Shown here one piece after another: positions 24,480 through 32,829 of a stretch of 64,000 nt of DNA. The stretch spans positions 316,825 through 380,824 of the forward strand of contig NZ_FXAP01000001.1 of NCBI RefSeq assembly GCF_900177615.1, written 5' to 3'. The notes under the pieces are model-generated. The model had not been told where the DNA came from and ran no database searches. It worked only from the letters and a program-made list of their open reading frames with translations. Every line of letters starts with the position of its first letter. Position 1 is the stretch's first letter. The translations under genes were made by a program, and so were the position numbers. The DNA comes from Plantibacter flavus. Its GTDB lineage: Bacteria; Actinomycetota; Actinomycetes; Actinomycetales; Microbacteriaceae.

Positions 24480-24856
24480 TGCTGCTGGCAGAGGCCTACA
24501 TCTCACACCGTGGGCCTCTGCTGGCAGCAATCCAATCCGCATACGGACTCCGCCTGCGAGACCGCCCGTTGATGGAAATGAGCGACCTCGTCGCTGATCT
24601 CCCGCCGGGATGTTCACTGTGGCGTGCCATCGGTGGGCCGCTCGCGTGGTCCGCGGAAACGCACATGCTCAGCCTCGTCGAGTACCAGATGCGGCGTCTC
24701 GCGTGGATGCAAAGCGAAGACGCGCAGAAGAAACCACCTCGGAACGCTCCAAAGCCACCCGAAACGCCGCCGTACGCAGGCGAGGTTGCAGTTCAGGACG
24801 CGCACGCGCAACGTCAGCGTGCGGCTCGCCAGCGTCGCCAACAGCCCACCCAGTAG
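24479..24856 (+). CDS. tail assembly chaperone, T part of GT
   Basis: 125 aa in the -1 frame relative to the G gene; the ATG overlaps the G stop (TGATG). It can be produced both as a frameshift extension and by re-initiation. The sequence (LLAEAYISHRGPLLAAIQSAYGL ... SLVEYQMRRLAWMQSEDAQKK) ends in a Pro/Gln/Arg-rich tail. The two forms coat the tape measure during tail assembly in lambda-like systems. Confidence 0.75.
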   Translation: MLLAEAYISHRGPLLAAIQSAYGLRLRDRPLMEMSDLVADLPPGCSLWRAIGGPLAWSAETHMLSLVEYQMRRLAWMQSEDAQKKPPRNAPKPPETPPYAGEVAVQDAHAQRQRAARQRRQQPTQ

Positions 24857-24858
24857 CC

Positions 24859-24887
24859 CCTCCGGGGGTGTTCGTCATCCCCGGAGG
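24859..24887 (+). promoter_or_regulatory. hairpin sequestering the tape-measure ribosome site
   Basis: CCTCCGGGG (24859-24867) pairs perfectly over nine bases with CCCCGGAGG (24879-24887). The 3' arm contains the GGAGG of the tape-measure gene. When folded, the start is closed, so translation would depend on ribosomes arriving from the upstream chaperone gene, whose stop (24854-24856) is three bases away. Confidence 0.65.
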
Positions 24888-24895
24888 TGGTCTGT

Positions 24896-26971
24896 TTGGC
24901 AACCGAAATCGCGGACGCGTATATCGCGCTGTACACGCGCATGCCTGGTGTCAGCCGTGACATCGGTCGTTCGCTTGGTGCGTCTGACGTGCAGGGTGCC
25001 GTCAACGAGGCCGGCCAGCGGTCGGGTAACTCGTTCACTGCTGGTCTCGGGAAGATCGTCAAGGGCGGCGCGATCGCTCTCGGTGTCGCTGCTGCTGCAG
25101 GTCTCGGTGTTGCCCTCGCGAAGGGTTTCAGCCGCCTCGAGGCCATCGACACGGCAGAGAAGAAGCTCACCGGTCTGGGGCAGACGACCGAGAACATCAC
25201 CCAGATCATGGACAACGCGAAAGCGTCCGTGAAGGGCACCGCGTTCGGTCTCGGTGACGCGGCGACTGCTGCGGCGTCTCTGGTGGCGGCGAACATCAAG
25301 CCTGGCGAGCAGCTGCAGGGTGTCCTGAAGTCTGTCGCGAACAGCGCGTCGGCTGCCGGTGTGGGTATCGGCGACATGGGTTCCATCTACGCGAAGGTTG
25401 CGTCGCTGGGGAAGGCTCAGAACGACGTCCTGCAGCAGGTCGCCGACCGGGGTATCCCGATCTACCAGGCCCTCGCACAGAACCTTGGTGTGACGACTGA
25501 GGAAGTCTTCAACATGGCTTCGGCCGGCAAGATCGGGTTCGCCGAGTTCGAAGCGGCCATGACTTCCGCGTCGGGCACAGTCGCGGAGGAAATGGGCAAG
25601 ACCATCCCCGGCGCCACGATGAACTTCTTCGCTGCGCTCGGCCGCATCGGGGCAAACCTGATGTCGGGCGTGTATCCGATGATCGCTCCGCTGATCACCG
25701 CGGCGACGGGTGCTCTGGGTCCCATCGAGGATCTTGCGACAAAGGTAGGGGAGAAACTCACCGGCTTCCTCGGACCGGCGCTGCAGTGGATCACTGACCG
25801 CTTCAACGCAGGGTTCGATCTGACGCCGTTCATCGATCTGATGACCGCTCTGTCGCCGCTGGGCGTGGCACTGAAGGCTCTTGAGCCGTCAGTGAAGGTC
25901 ATCGGTGAAGCGTTCAGTGATATCGGGGCGGTGCTCGGTGGCGTGCTGATGACCGTGATCAAGACACTGGTGCCGCTGATCATTCAGCTCGCTGAGGTGT
26001 TTGTCGGCGTCCTGGCAGCGGTCCTGCCGCAGATTGTGCCGGTGTTCGAGCAGCTCGCCACGGTCTTCGGGACGATCCTGGCCGCGGTGGCGCCGCTCAT
26101 CGCACAACTGATCACCGCACTGTTGCCGGCGTTCAATCTGCTGGGCCCGCTGATCGGCATGCTGGTCCCGATCTTCTCCACCCTCATCTCGGCTCTGATG
26201 CCGATCGTGGAGATGATCTTCCCGCTGCTTTCCACCTTGGTGGCGGCACTCGCACCAGTGTTTATGCAGCTGGTCGGGGCAATCACGCCCCTGCTGACAC
26301 CGATCCTGGCGCTCCTCACCCCGCTGCTCGACCTGATCGGGGTGATCCTCCCGCCGCTGATCGAGCTGCTGTCGTTCCTCATCAACGCCGGCGTCATGGG
26401 GCTGCAGATCGCCCTCGGCTTCCTGATCCCGATGATCACCTCCGTGGTCAGCGCGATCTCCGGAATCCTGGTCCCGGTCATCCAGATGATCTCCGACACG
26501 CTCGGCGGTCTGATCACGTTCATCACTGGTGTCTTCACCGGCAACTGGGAGCAGGCATGGGACGGGATCGTGCAGATCTTCGCCGGCATTTGGAACGGCA
26601 TGGTCGGCATCGTCAAGGGCGTCGTGAACGGCGTCATCGACCTCATCAACGGCGTGATCGCTGGAATCAACAACGTCGCTCAGGGCATCAAGGATGCGTC
26701 TGGCGGGACCATCGACCTCACGGTTGGGGAACTTCCGAAGCTCGCGAAGGGTGGCATCATCGCCGCCCGTCCTGGTGGCATGCCGGCGGTCATCGGTGAG
26801 GGACGTTACGACGAAGCGGTCATCCCGTTGAGCCCGCAGATCCTCGGCCAGATCGGCGGCGGTTCGGGTTCGGTCACTCAGAACAACGTATTCGAGCAGC
26901 GCACTGAGGATCCTCAGATCCTGTTCCGGCAGGCCGGCCGTTTGCTTGAAGACGCGATGCAGGGGGCCTGA
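24896..26971 (+). CDS. tape measure protein
   Basis: 691 aa. The TTG start is chosen because GGAGG lies eight bases upstream; a GTG nine bases earlier sits inside the ribosome site. Expected architecture: N-terminal amphipathic region with TMP signature (residues about 60-240, Gly/Ala-rich), long hydrophobic stretches (about 330-560, many LLPxxxxL repeats) that may insert in the host membrane, and a C-terminal Gly-rich segment. Length sets the tail at roughly 100 nm by the usual 0.15 nm per residue rule. No lysozyme or peptidase domain seen. Confidence 0.9.
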   Translation: MATEIADAYIALYTRMPGVSRDIGRSLGASDVQGAVNEAGQRSGNSFTAGLGKIVKGGAIALGVAAAAGLGVALAKGFSRLEAIDTAEKKLTGLGQTTENITQIMDNAKASVKGTAFGLGDAATAAASLVAANIKPGEQLQGVLKSVANSASAAGVGIGDMGSIYAKVASLGKAQNDVLQQVADRGIPIYQALAQNLGVTTEEVFNMASAGKIGFAEFEAAMTSASGTVAEEMGKTIPGATMNFFAALGRIGANLMSGVYPMIAPLITAATGALGPIEDLATKVGEKLTGFLGPALQWITDRFNAGFDLTPFIDLMTALSPLGVALKALEPSVKVIGEAFSDIGAVLGGVLMTVIKTLVPLIIQLAEVFVGVLAAVLPQIVPVFEQLATVFGTILAAVAPLIAQLITALLPAFNLLGPLIGMLVPIFSTLISALMPIVEMIFPLLSTLVAALAPVFMQLVGAITPLLTPILALLTPLLDLIGVILPPLIELLSFLINAGVMGLQIALGFLIPMITSVVSAISGILVPVIQMISDTLGGLITFITGVFTGNWEQAWDGIVQIFAGIWNGMVGIVKGVVNGVIDLINGVIAGINNVAQGIKDASGGTIDLTVGELPKLAKGGIIAARPGGMPAVIGEGRYDEAVIPLSPQILGQIGGGSGSVTQNNVFEQRTEDPQILFRQAGRLLEDAMQGA

Positions 26972-27828
26972 TGGACGACTACGTTGCGTACGGAATCGAG
27001 CTCGGCGGTATCTGGTTCGACGGCACCACTGACGTTCCCACTGGTTGGGGATTCAGCGGCCTGAGGGACTGGCGCCGCCTGCCTGACAGCAAGAACCCGT
27101 CCGATTCGAACCCGCTGGGCGATGGCGACTTCACCCCGGGCGAGATCCTTCGGAGCTCGCTGGCCGTCTCGTTTGACGCGTTCTTCCTCGGGGAGGACGC
27201 AGCGGACGCTCTCGCCGCTCAGGCGCGCATCACGGCGTGGGGTGCTTTCCGCACCCCACAGCCGATGACTGTGCACGCTCAGGACGGTTCGTGGACGCGC
27301 ATGGTTTCGATCCGCGCTGCGACACCGAAGGACAACTACGGCGGCAACGACGTCGAGTTCTCCATTGACGTCCTCGCGCATGATCCGATCCGGTATGGCC
27401 CTGAGTTCCTGATCACGACGGGCATGCCGGACAACTCGGGCGGGTATTCGTACCCCTACACGTACCCGTACACGTATGCGATGTCGTCCGATTCTGGGCG
27501 GTTGGTGATCCCGAACACGGGGTCAGCTGACGGGTACCCGTTGCTTGAGGTGACGGGTGGCATGTCGCAGGGCGTGGAACTGATCGTGAACGGTCGTGGC
27601 CGGTTGCGTGTGGAGCGTCCGATCGGTGACACGCAGTCGTTGGTGTTTGACACCGCCGAGCAGCGTGTGTTCCTCGACGGCACGTCCCCGATCCCGTCCC
27701 GGCTGGTGACGGCGCGGGACTGGTTCTCGGTTCCTCCTGAGGGTTCAACCACTGTCACGGTGCGTCCGTTGGGGACGGTCACTGGTGATCCGAAGTTCAT
27801 TGCCCGCATGCGTGCGGCTTCCTGGTAG
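26971..27828 (+). CDS. distal tail (Dit-like) protein
   Basis: 285 aa, ATG overlapping the tape-measure stop (TGATG). N-terminal Dit-type beta domain (GIELGGIWFDGTTDVPTGWGF...) and a galectin-like C-terminal domain (LEVTGGMSQGVELIVNGRGRLRV) are connected by an aromatic repeat (SYPYTYPYTYAM, about 155-167). It forms the hub joining tube and tip. Confidence 0.8.
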   Translation: MDDYVAYGIELGGIWFDGTTDVPTGWGFSGLRDWRRLPDSKNPSDSNPLGDGDFTPGEILRSSLAVSFDAFFLGEDAADALAAQARITAWGAFRTPQPMTVHAQDGSWTRMVSIRAATPKDNYGGNDVEFSIDVLAHDPIRYGPEFLITTGMPDNSGGYSYPYTYPYTYAMSSDSGRLVIPNTGSADGYPLLEVTGGMSQGVELIVNGRGRLRVERPIGDTQSLVFDTAEQRVFLDGTSPIPSRLVTARDWFSVPPEGSTTVTVRPLGTVTGDPKFIARMRAASW

Positions 27829-27836
27829 GAGTACCG

Positions 27837-28724
27837 ATGCAGACCGATCTTTGGCCGACGACTGGGGTGCAGTTCGCTTCGGATGAGCACGCGGCGATCC
27901 TTGCAGGCCTGGTGGCGAAGAACACTTCGGGTGTTCCGCGTGCTGGGGTGTTGCCTCGTCACACGAATGCGTTGGTGACGGCGCGCCCTGACATGCGCGT
28001 GAACGTCCTCCCGATGGAGCTTGTGCATGTGAAGGAGGGGGCACGGTTCGCGGCGTTGACGGAAACGATCGACGTGGCAATCCCGAACCCGCCGTCCGCG
28101 AACACGCAGTACAACATCGTCGCGTATGTGGGCACCGATCAGCAGATTACAGGCATCGCCTCAACCTCGAATTTTGTGGTGATTCCGGGCACGCCGTCAG
28201 CTGACCCGTACGATCCGGCATTGCCTGACGCGGCTATCCCGATCGCACGGGTGGCTGTTCCTTCGACGGCGACGGCGACGAACTCGGCTGGTGTGGTCAT
28301 CACACCGTTACACCCGTTCACTGCTGCTGCCGGCGGGACCATGCTGTTCCGGTCCACGTCGGAGATGAACCTGTGGGTACCGGCTGACGCTCAGCTGGCC
28401 CGCGTCATGGGTGGGTCTGAGTACGTCCGAACCGCTGGTGTGTGGCGTTCCCGGGATCGGGTTGCTGGGGTCAGGTTCGACGGGAACACGAACGTGAACG
28501 GCATCCTCGTCGTCAACAACCCCCTGTTGGGCATGACGCCAACGTGGGTGCAGGTGACGATGGGCCGCATTGTCGCATCCGATCTGCTGTCGCAGCTGCT
28601 GTCGCCGATCGTGTGGGACACCCCTGTTGGTGACACGACGATTCAGATCCGGTTCCGCCGGCACGACACGAACGCGTGGGCGGCGAACCAGCCCGTTTCC
28701 GGCTACCTGACCGCAGGAGGATGA
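27837..28724 (+). CDS. minor tail protein
   Basis: 295 aa, beta-rich, Thr/Ala/Val-rich, following the Dit gene by eight bases. The middle (ANTQYNIVAYVGTDQQITG ... VVITPLHPFTAAAGG) resembles actinophage tip or upper baseplate proteins. It ends immediately before the endolysin-like gene. Specific role unknown. Confidence 0.65.
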   Translation: MQTDLWPTTGVQFASDEHAAILAGLVAKNTSGVPRAGVLPRHTNALVTARPDMRVNVLPMELVHVKEGARFAALTETIDVAIPNPPSANTQYNIVAYVGTDQQITGIASTSNFVVIPGTPSADPYDPALPDAAIPIARVAVPSTATATNSAGVVITPLHPFTAAAGGTMLFRSTSEMNLWVPADAQLARVMGGSEYVRTAGVWRSRDRVAGVRFDGNTNVNGILVVNNPLLGMTPTWVQVTMGRIVASDLLSQLLSPIVWDTPVGDTTIQIRFRRHDTNAWAANQPVSGYLTAGG

Positions 28725-28726
28725 CC

Positions 28727-29389
28727 ATGGCGCTTCACGATTTCAGTATCCATTCGCCTTCGACGGTGATCCTCGCGGACAACCGTGACGCCGGTCAGTC
28801 GTGGGCTCGTCATCTCCGTGATGCTGGTCCCGGACGTGGTGGTGTCGATGTTGTCGCACCTGTCGGGACGCCTGTGTACGCGTGGGCGGACGGCACGGTC
28901 ACCCGGCAGCCGAACAACGGCACCGCGGGGAACGTCGCCCGCCTGCACCTCGCTCACGACCCCGGCTGGATCCTCGACTACAAGCACCTTTCGAGCTACG
29001 TGGACCTCGTCAACGGAGTTGCGCGCAAGGGGCAGCTCATCGGCTACTCCGGCCAATCCGGCGCCCCCGGACAGCCGCACGTGCACTACAACCTCGTCGA
29101 CCCGCAGGGGAACCGACAGAACCCGTGGCTGTACGTCTCGGGCACCGCCCAAGCGGGCACCGTCACACCGACAACCCAAGGAGTACAGGAAATGCGACTC
29201 ATCCAGCAGACCAACCGTGGCATCGCTGTCGTCGGTGCCGGCTACTACAAGTCACTCACCCCCGAGGAACTGCCGCTCGCTCTCGCAGTGTGGGGCGCAC
29301 CGGTCGTGTTCGCGTCGGAGCGGGAGTTCGACCTTGCCCGTTCGGTGTCGGTGAATGGCGTGCAGGCGCTCGTCAGCGTGAAGAAGTAG
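28727..29389 (+). CDS. M23-like peptidase (endolysin candidate) lacking the first His ligand
   Basis: 220 aa. The M23/LytM core is clear: RGGVDVVAPVGTPVYAWADGTV (about 40-61) and HVHYNLVDPQG (about 112-122). In active M23 enzymes the residue four before the zinc-binding Asp is His; here it is Arg. The HxH pair near 112 is intact. The C-terminal domain (about 150-220) may bind cell wall. The second ATG is used because AGGAGG abuts the first. Lying before three membrane-protein genes, it is the only lysin seen. Confidence 0.75.
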   Translation: MALHDFSIHSPSTVILADNRDAGQSWARHLRDAGPGRGGVDVVAPVGTPVYAWADGTVTRQPNNGTAGNVARLHLAHDPGWILDYKHLSSYVDLVNGVARKGQLIGYSGQSGAPGQPHVHYNLVDPQGNRQNPWLYVSGTAQAGTVTPTTQGVQEMRLIQQTNRGIAVVGAGYYKSLTPEELPLALAVWGAPVVFASEREFDLARSVSVNGVQALVSVKK

Positions 29390-29417
29390 CCCGCTTCCAT
29401 CCCGGGAGGGGGATCCC

Positions 29418-29870
29418 ATGTTCAAACGATTGTTCGCCGCGTCCATCTGGGCGTCGGGCAATATCCGGCCTGAGGATTGGCGGTTCCGTGGGATCTTCCG
29501 GGTCGTACTTCCGGTCGGCAACCTGATCTTTCTGTACTTCGGTGTGGTTGGATTCGTGCGCGGTGTCGGGTCGGTGACGGATGTGACGAACACCACCTAT
29601 GCGGCGTTCTGGTCTGGCGCGATCGCGCTGGCGTCGCTGGCGTGTCTGGTGGGTGTGGCTTTCCCGAAGCTGGGGAAGCTCGAGCTGGGCGCGAAGATCG
29701 TCCTCATCGGCCTGGTCGCGTCGTACGTGGCAGTCCTGACAGCACGGAGCTTTGAGGTACCCGGCTCGCAGGCCACCGCGGGTCTCATGTCGGCGCTGAT
29801 CGTGCTTCCCGTCTGGCGTGTCCTCGACCTCGGGTTCCAGTTGCGGAAGCAGAAGCGGGTCATCGAGTGA
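29418..29870 (+). CDS. membrane protein in the lysis cassette (four segments)
   Basis: 150 aa with hydrophobic segments at about 28-48, 63-86, 92-113 and 121-142. A GGGAGGGGG ribosome site precedes it. Its position after the endolysin suggests a holin or lysis accessory protein, but four segments is more than usual. The next gene starts inside its stop (GTGA). Confidence 0.6.
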   Translation: MFKRLFAASIWASGNIRPEDWRFRGIFRVVLPVGNLIFLYFGVVGFVRGVGSVTDVTNTTYAAFWSGAIALASLACLVGVAFPKLGKLELGAKIVLIGLVASYVAVLTARSFEVPGSQATAGLMSALIVLPVWRVLDLGFQLRKQKRVIE

Positions 29871-30241
29871 CCGGCGCGGAGTGGATCTCAGCCGCCGGTC
29901 TCCTCGTCACGCTACTCCTCGGGTTGGGCGTATACCTCAACAACAAGCGATCGAACCGCACCGCTGAAACCCGCAACCAGGTGGACGCCGGATCGCAGCT
30001 GTTCGACAACAACATTGAGCTCGCCGAGTACGTGGACAAGCGCATCGCGATTGCGTTGCAGCCGGTCCAGGAGGAGCTCAACGCGTTCAAGGAGTGGAAG
30101 AAGTCCACGAACGCGATCATCCGCCGGTTCTTCCGGCAGCTCATCACGTGGGATCGGAATGGCCGTCAGGGTCAGATGCCGATGCCGTCCGCTGAGGACA
30201 TGACGCAGCTCGAGATCGAGGATCTGCACGCGTCTGATTGA
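29867..30241 (+). CDS. single-span membrane protein with coiled coil (lysis accessory)
   Basis: 124 aa. One N-terminal membrane segment (about 4-24) is followed by a charged helical domain (about 28-95, VDKRIAIALQPVQEELNAFKEWKK). The arrangement resembles actinophage spanin-like or holin-accessory proteins. GTG start overlaps the previous stop. Confidence 0.55.
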   Translation: MTGAEWISAAGLLVTLLLGLGVYLNNKRSNRTAETRNQVDAGSQLFDNNIELAEYVDKRIAIALQPVQEELNAFKEWKKSTNAIIRRFFRQLITWDRNGRQGQMPMPSAEDMTQLEIEDLHASD

Positions 30242-30344
30242 GCGGACTTCGGAGTGTTCCTACCACCCCGAAGCCCTACCCCCTGCAGGAGGGCGAGCGC
30301 GAGCTTACCCATTTCCACCCATCACCGATATAGGAGACAACCCC

Positions 30345-30647
30345 ATGTCCAAGCACGCAGCAGTTCCCGAGATTTGGTTCAAGTCACAGCGGGTCATCCG
30401 CACGGTCCTCGTGAACCTCATCGTCATCCTCCCCGTCGTGAACATCTCACTGCCCCTCGTGGTCGACGCGTTCACCGGCAACGGAGTCCCGGCTGAGGTC
30501 ACCATTCTCGTCAACGCGATCGTCGCAGGCATCCTCGTCGTCACTGGTGTAGTCACCCGCATCATCGCGATCCCTGCGGTGAACGACTTCCTGACGAAGC
30601 TCGGTGCCGGTTCGGTCCCCAAGTCCGCCGTCCGCGACGAGATCTGA
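30345..30647 (+). CDS. holin-like protein
   Basis: 100 aa with two hydrophobic segments (about 20-43 and 51-74) and a charged C-terminus ending KSAVRDEI. Preceded by ATAGGAGAC. Size and topology are those of a class II holin that would permeabilise the membrane for the lysin. A 103-base untranslated gap precedes it. Confidence 0.65.
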   Translation: MSKHAAVPEIWFKSQRVIRTVLVNLIVILPVVNISLPLVVDAFTGNGVPAEVTILVNAIVAGILVVTGVVTRIIAIPAVNDFLTKLGAGSVPKSAVRDEI

Positions 30648-30660
30648 GAGTTGGTGACCC

Positions 30661-31785
30661 GTGAAGTGTTTGCTGTTCGATCTGCTCACGGGTGAAGACC
30701 TCGATCAACTGTCTGTCGTTGATGCAACGTGGACGCAGACGATCGGGTCACCGGACAGTGTGAAGTTCGACGTCCCCGTGTACACCGAGTCCATGCGGCG
30801 TCTCGGGTTGGCGAACCTCGTCACCCCGAAGAAGACGGTCATCGCTGTGCAGGAAGACGGTTGGGCTGACTTCGTTGCTGCCGGCCGTGTGGGTATCCCT
30901 GAGTGGGATGAGGACACGAAGGTCCTGTCCATCCCCGGCAACGGTGTGGAGTCGGTTCTTGGAGATCGGCTGGTGCTGCCGTTCAACGTCGGCAACATCA
31001 TCGGACCGGACGGTAAACCTGTGTCCACGTACGACACCAACCTGAAGGGTTGGGAGTACGGCACCATCATCAAGAAGTTGGTGCAGCAGGCGATGGGGAT
31101 GCCCGGGTTCGGGCTGCCGTGGGTGTTCGAGCCGGACCGTGTCGGGTCGCGGGAGAAGAACACTGAAGCGGCCGACATGAAGAACCTGCTCGAGCTGATC
31201 GATGACATCACGAAGCTTGAGGGTGGTGTCGAGGTCGATTATGTGTCGCGTTGGCGTACTGACGTGGTGGGGAAGATGCAGACCCTGTTGCGGACGGCGA
31301 CGGACGCTGACCGGTTGATCACGTCGCAGTCGGAGTTCGACTTCTCCATTCGGGGGAAGAACCCGACAGCTCGGAAGTTGAAGTTCAAGCTGTTGCCGAC
31401 GTACATGACGTCACGGGCGTGGTTCACGGGTGGGAAGTCCGACGACCGCATGCTGGTGGCGCGCGCTGATGACTCGTACCTCGTTGATCGTGGGTTCCCA
31501 TTCTCGGAGGTTCTGGACTCGTCGCACTCGTCGGTGAAGGAACAGTCCACGTTGGATTCCTACGCCCGCGCACGGGTCGCTCAGGGCCGAACGATCGGGA
31601 AGTTCTACTCGTTCGATGTCCGCAAGTCCGCCGCGGTGGGCATGCGTAAGGGCGACTGGTTGTCGTTGGACATTCGCGGGTCGGTGTTCTTGGAGAACGG
31701 TCAGAAACGTCTGCGGGTGGTGTCGATGTCTGGTGGCACGTCTGATCCGGAGTGGTTGCAGGTTGTGACGGCTGAGGAGTTCTGA
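30661..31785 (+). CDS. tail-associated (Tal/gp37-like) tip protein
   Basis: 374 aa, GTG start. It matches the pattern of siphovirus gp37-like tip proteins in actinophages: an N-terminal segment (LFDLLTGEDLDQLSVVDATWTQTIGSP) followed by a hub-like domain. It is separated from the other tail genes by the lysis cassette, an order found in some Gram-positive phages. No peptidase signature seen. Confidence 0.75.
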   Translation: MKCLLFDLLTGEDLDQLSVVDATWTQTIGSPDSVKFDVPVYTESMRRLGLANLVTPKKTVIAVQEDGWADFVAAGRVGIPEWDEDTKVLSIPGNGVESVLGDRLVLPFNVGNIIGPDGKPVSTYDTNLKGWEYGTIIKKLVQQAMGMPGFGLPWVFEPDRVGSREKNTEAADMKNLLELIDDITKLEGGVEVDYVSRWRTDVVGKMQTLLRTATDADRLITSQSEFDFSIRGKNPTARKLKFKLLPTYMTSRAWFTGGKSDDRMLVARADDSYLVDRGFPFSEVLDSSHSSVKEQSTLDSYARARVAQGRTIGKFYSFDVRKSAAVGMRKGDWLSLDIRGSVFLENGQKRLRVVSMSGGTSDPEWLQVVTAEEF

Positions 31786-32393
31786 TGGATGGTCCACGGT
31801 ATGTTCCGCCGGAGCAGTATCAGGCTGGTTTGCACAAGGATCAGCAGCGGCAGTTGCGTGACGCGCAGAGGTCTACGGGCACCGAACGGAACCGCACACT
31901 CGAAGAGGTTCAGGCGGCTCTCGCTGCCGCTCAGGAAGCTCTGGCGCAGGTTGTGGCGGTACAGAACGCGCAGGCCGCGCAGCTAGCCATCCTGAACTCT
32001 ACGCGTCCAACCTCCGCTTCCGGAGGCAACGGCCTGCAGCCCGTTGGGGCGAATAGCTGGGCAACCACCGACCAACCCTCTGTCACGTTCGTGACAGCAA
32101 CCGGTGTCGCACGCATCGACGTCCAAGCGATGCTCTTCTCCGCCGGTGACGCAGCAATCGCAACGTTTGGCATCTACACGAACCTTGGCGCTCCCGTCGT
32201 TTCGCGTGAGAGCCGCCGGGATGCGTGGAAGGGCTTCACGAACGGTGTCCTCGGCGCTGTCGGAGGTTCGGGCTTCGACGTCATCGGCGGGCTCCCGGTC
32301 AACACGCCACTCATCGCACGTTTCGAGTGCTACGCGTACAACGCCAACGCTCAGTTCCGTTCCCCGTCCATTTCAGCTGCTGGTACCGCTTAG
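31785..32393 (+). CDS. minor tail protein with coiled-coil N-terminus
   Basis: 202 aa. An N-terminal coiled coil (about 30-70, EVQAALAAAQEALAQVVAVQ) precedes a beta-rich C-terminal domain (about 85-200). The ATG overlaps the previous stop (TGATG). It probably trimerises at the tail tip. Confidence 0.65.
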   Translation: MDGPRYVPPEQYQAGLHKDQQRQLRDAQRSTGTERNRTLEEVQAALAAAQEALAQVVAVQNAQAAQLAILNSTRPTSASGGNGLQPVGANSWATTDQPSVTFVTATGVARIDVQAMLFSAGDAAIATFGIYTNLGAPVVSRESRRDAWKGFTNGVLGAVGGSGFDVIGGLPVNTPLIARFECYAYNANAQFRSPSISAAGTA

Positions 32394-32403
32394 GAGGCCC
32401 ACT

Positions 32404-32826
32404 GTGGCAACGATCATCACTGGGCCTGTCCCGGATTCCGCCGGCCAACCAGCAGACGGACGGCTCGAGTTCCGGCAGGAGGTGCCGTTCTCTACGGCTG
32501 CCGGATCGGCGACGCAGGCCCTGGCGATCGCGGAGGTGCGTGGCGGGGAGATCTTCGCCGTCGACGGTGGCACGTTCAGCATGCCGCCGTCACCGCCCGG
32601 GACTGCCGTTGTCGTCATCGAGGCGCTACGTGGACGTGCTTCCATCCGGCGGGTGCAGATCCCGGACCAAGCGTCCGTCCTATACATGGATCTGCTGCCG
32701 CCGATTCTCAACTACGGGGAGATCTGGCTCGTGGAGCTCGAAACCGACCCCATCCCAGACGGCGCCAAGCCGGGCGACTGGTTGTACGTCCGCGACACCA
32801 ACATGCTCTACCTGATTGGGGAATGA
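32404..32826 (+). CDS. small tail protein
   Basis: 140 aa, GTG start with AGGAGG at 32392-32397 overlapping the previous stop. Beta-rich with a PPSPPGTAVVVIEA linker and a C-terminal GDWLYVRDTNMLYLIGE motif, which resembles the end of small tail-fibre attachment proteins in actinophages. It directly precedes the tail-spike gene. Confidence 0.6.
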   Translation: MATIITGPVPDSAGQPADGRLEFRQEVPFSTAAGSATQALAIAEVRGGEIFAVDGGTFSMPPSPPGTAVVVIEALRGRASIRRVQIPDQASVLYMDLLPPILNYGEIWLVELETDPIPDGAKPGDWLYVRDTNMLYLIGE

Positions 32827-32829
32827 CAC

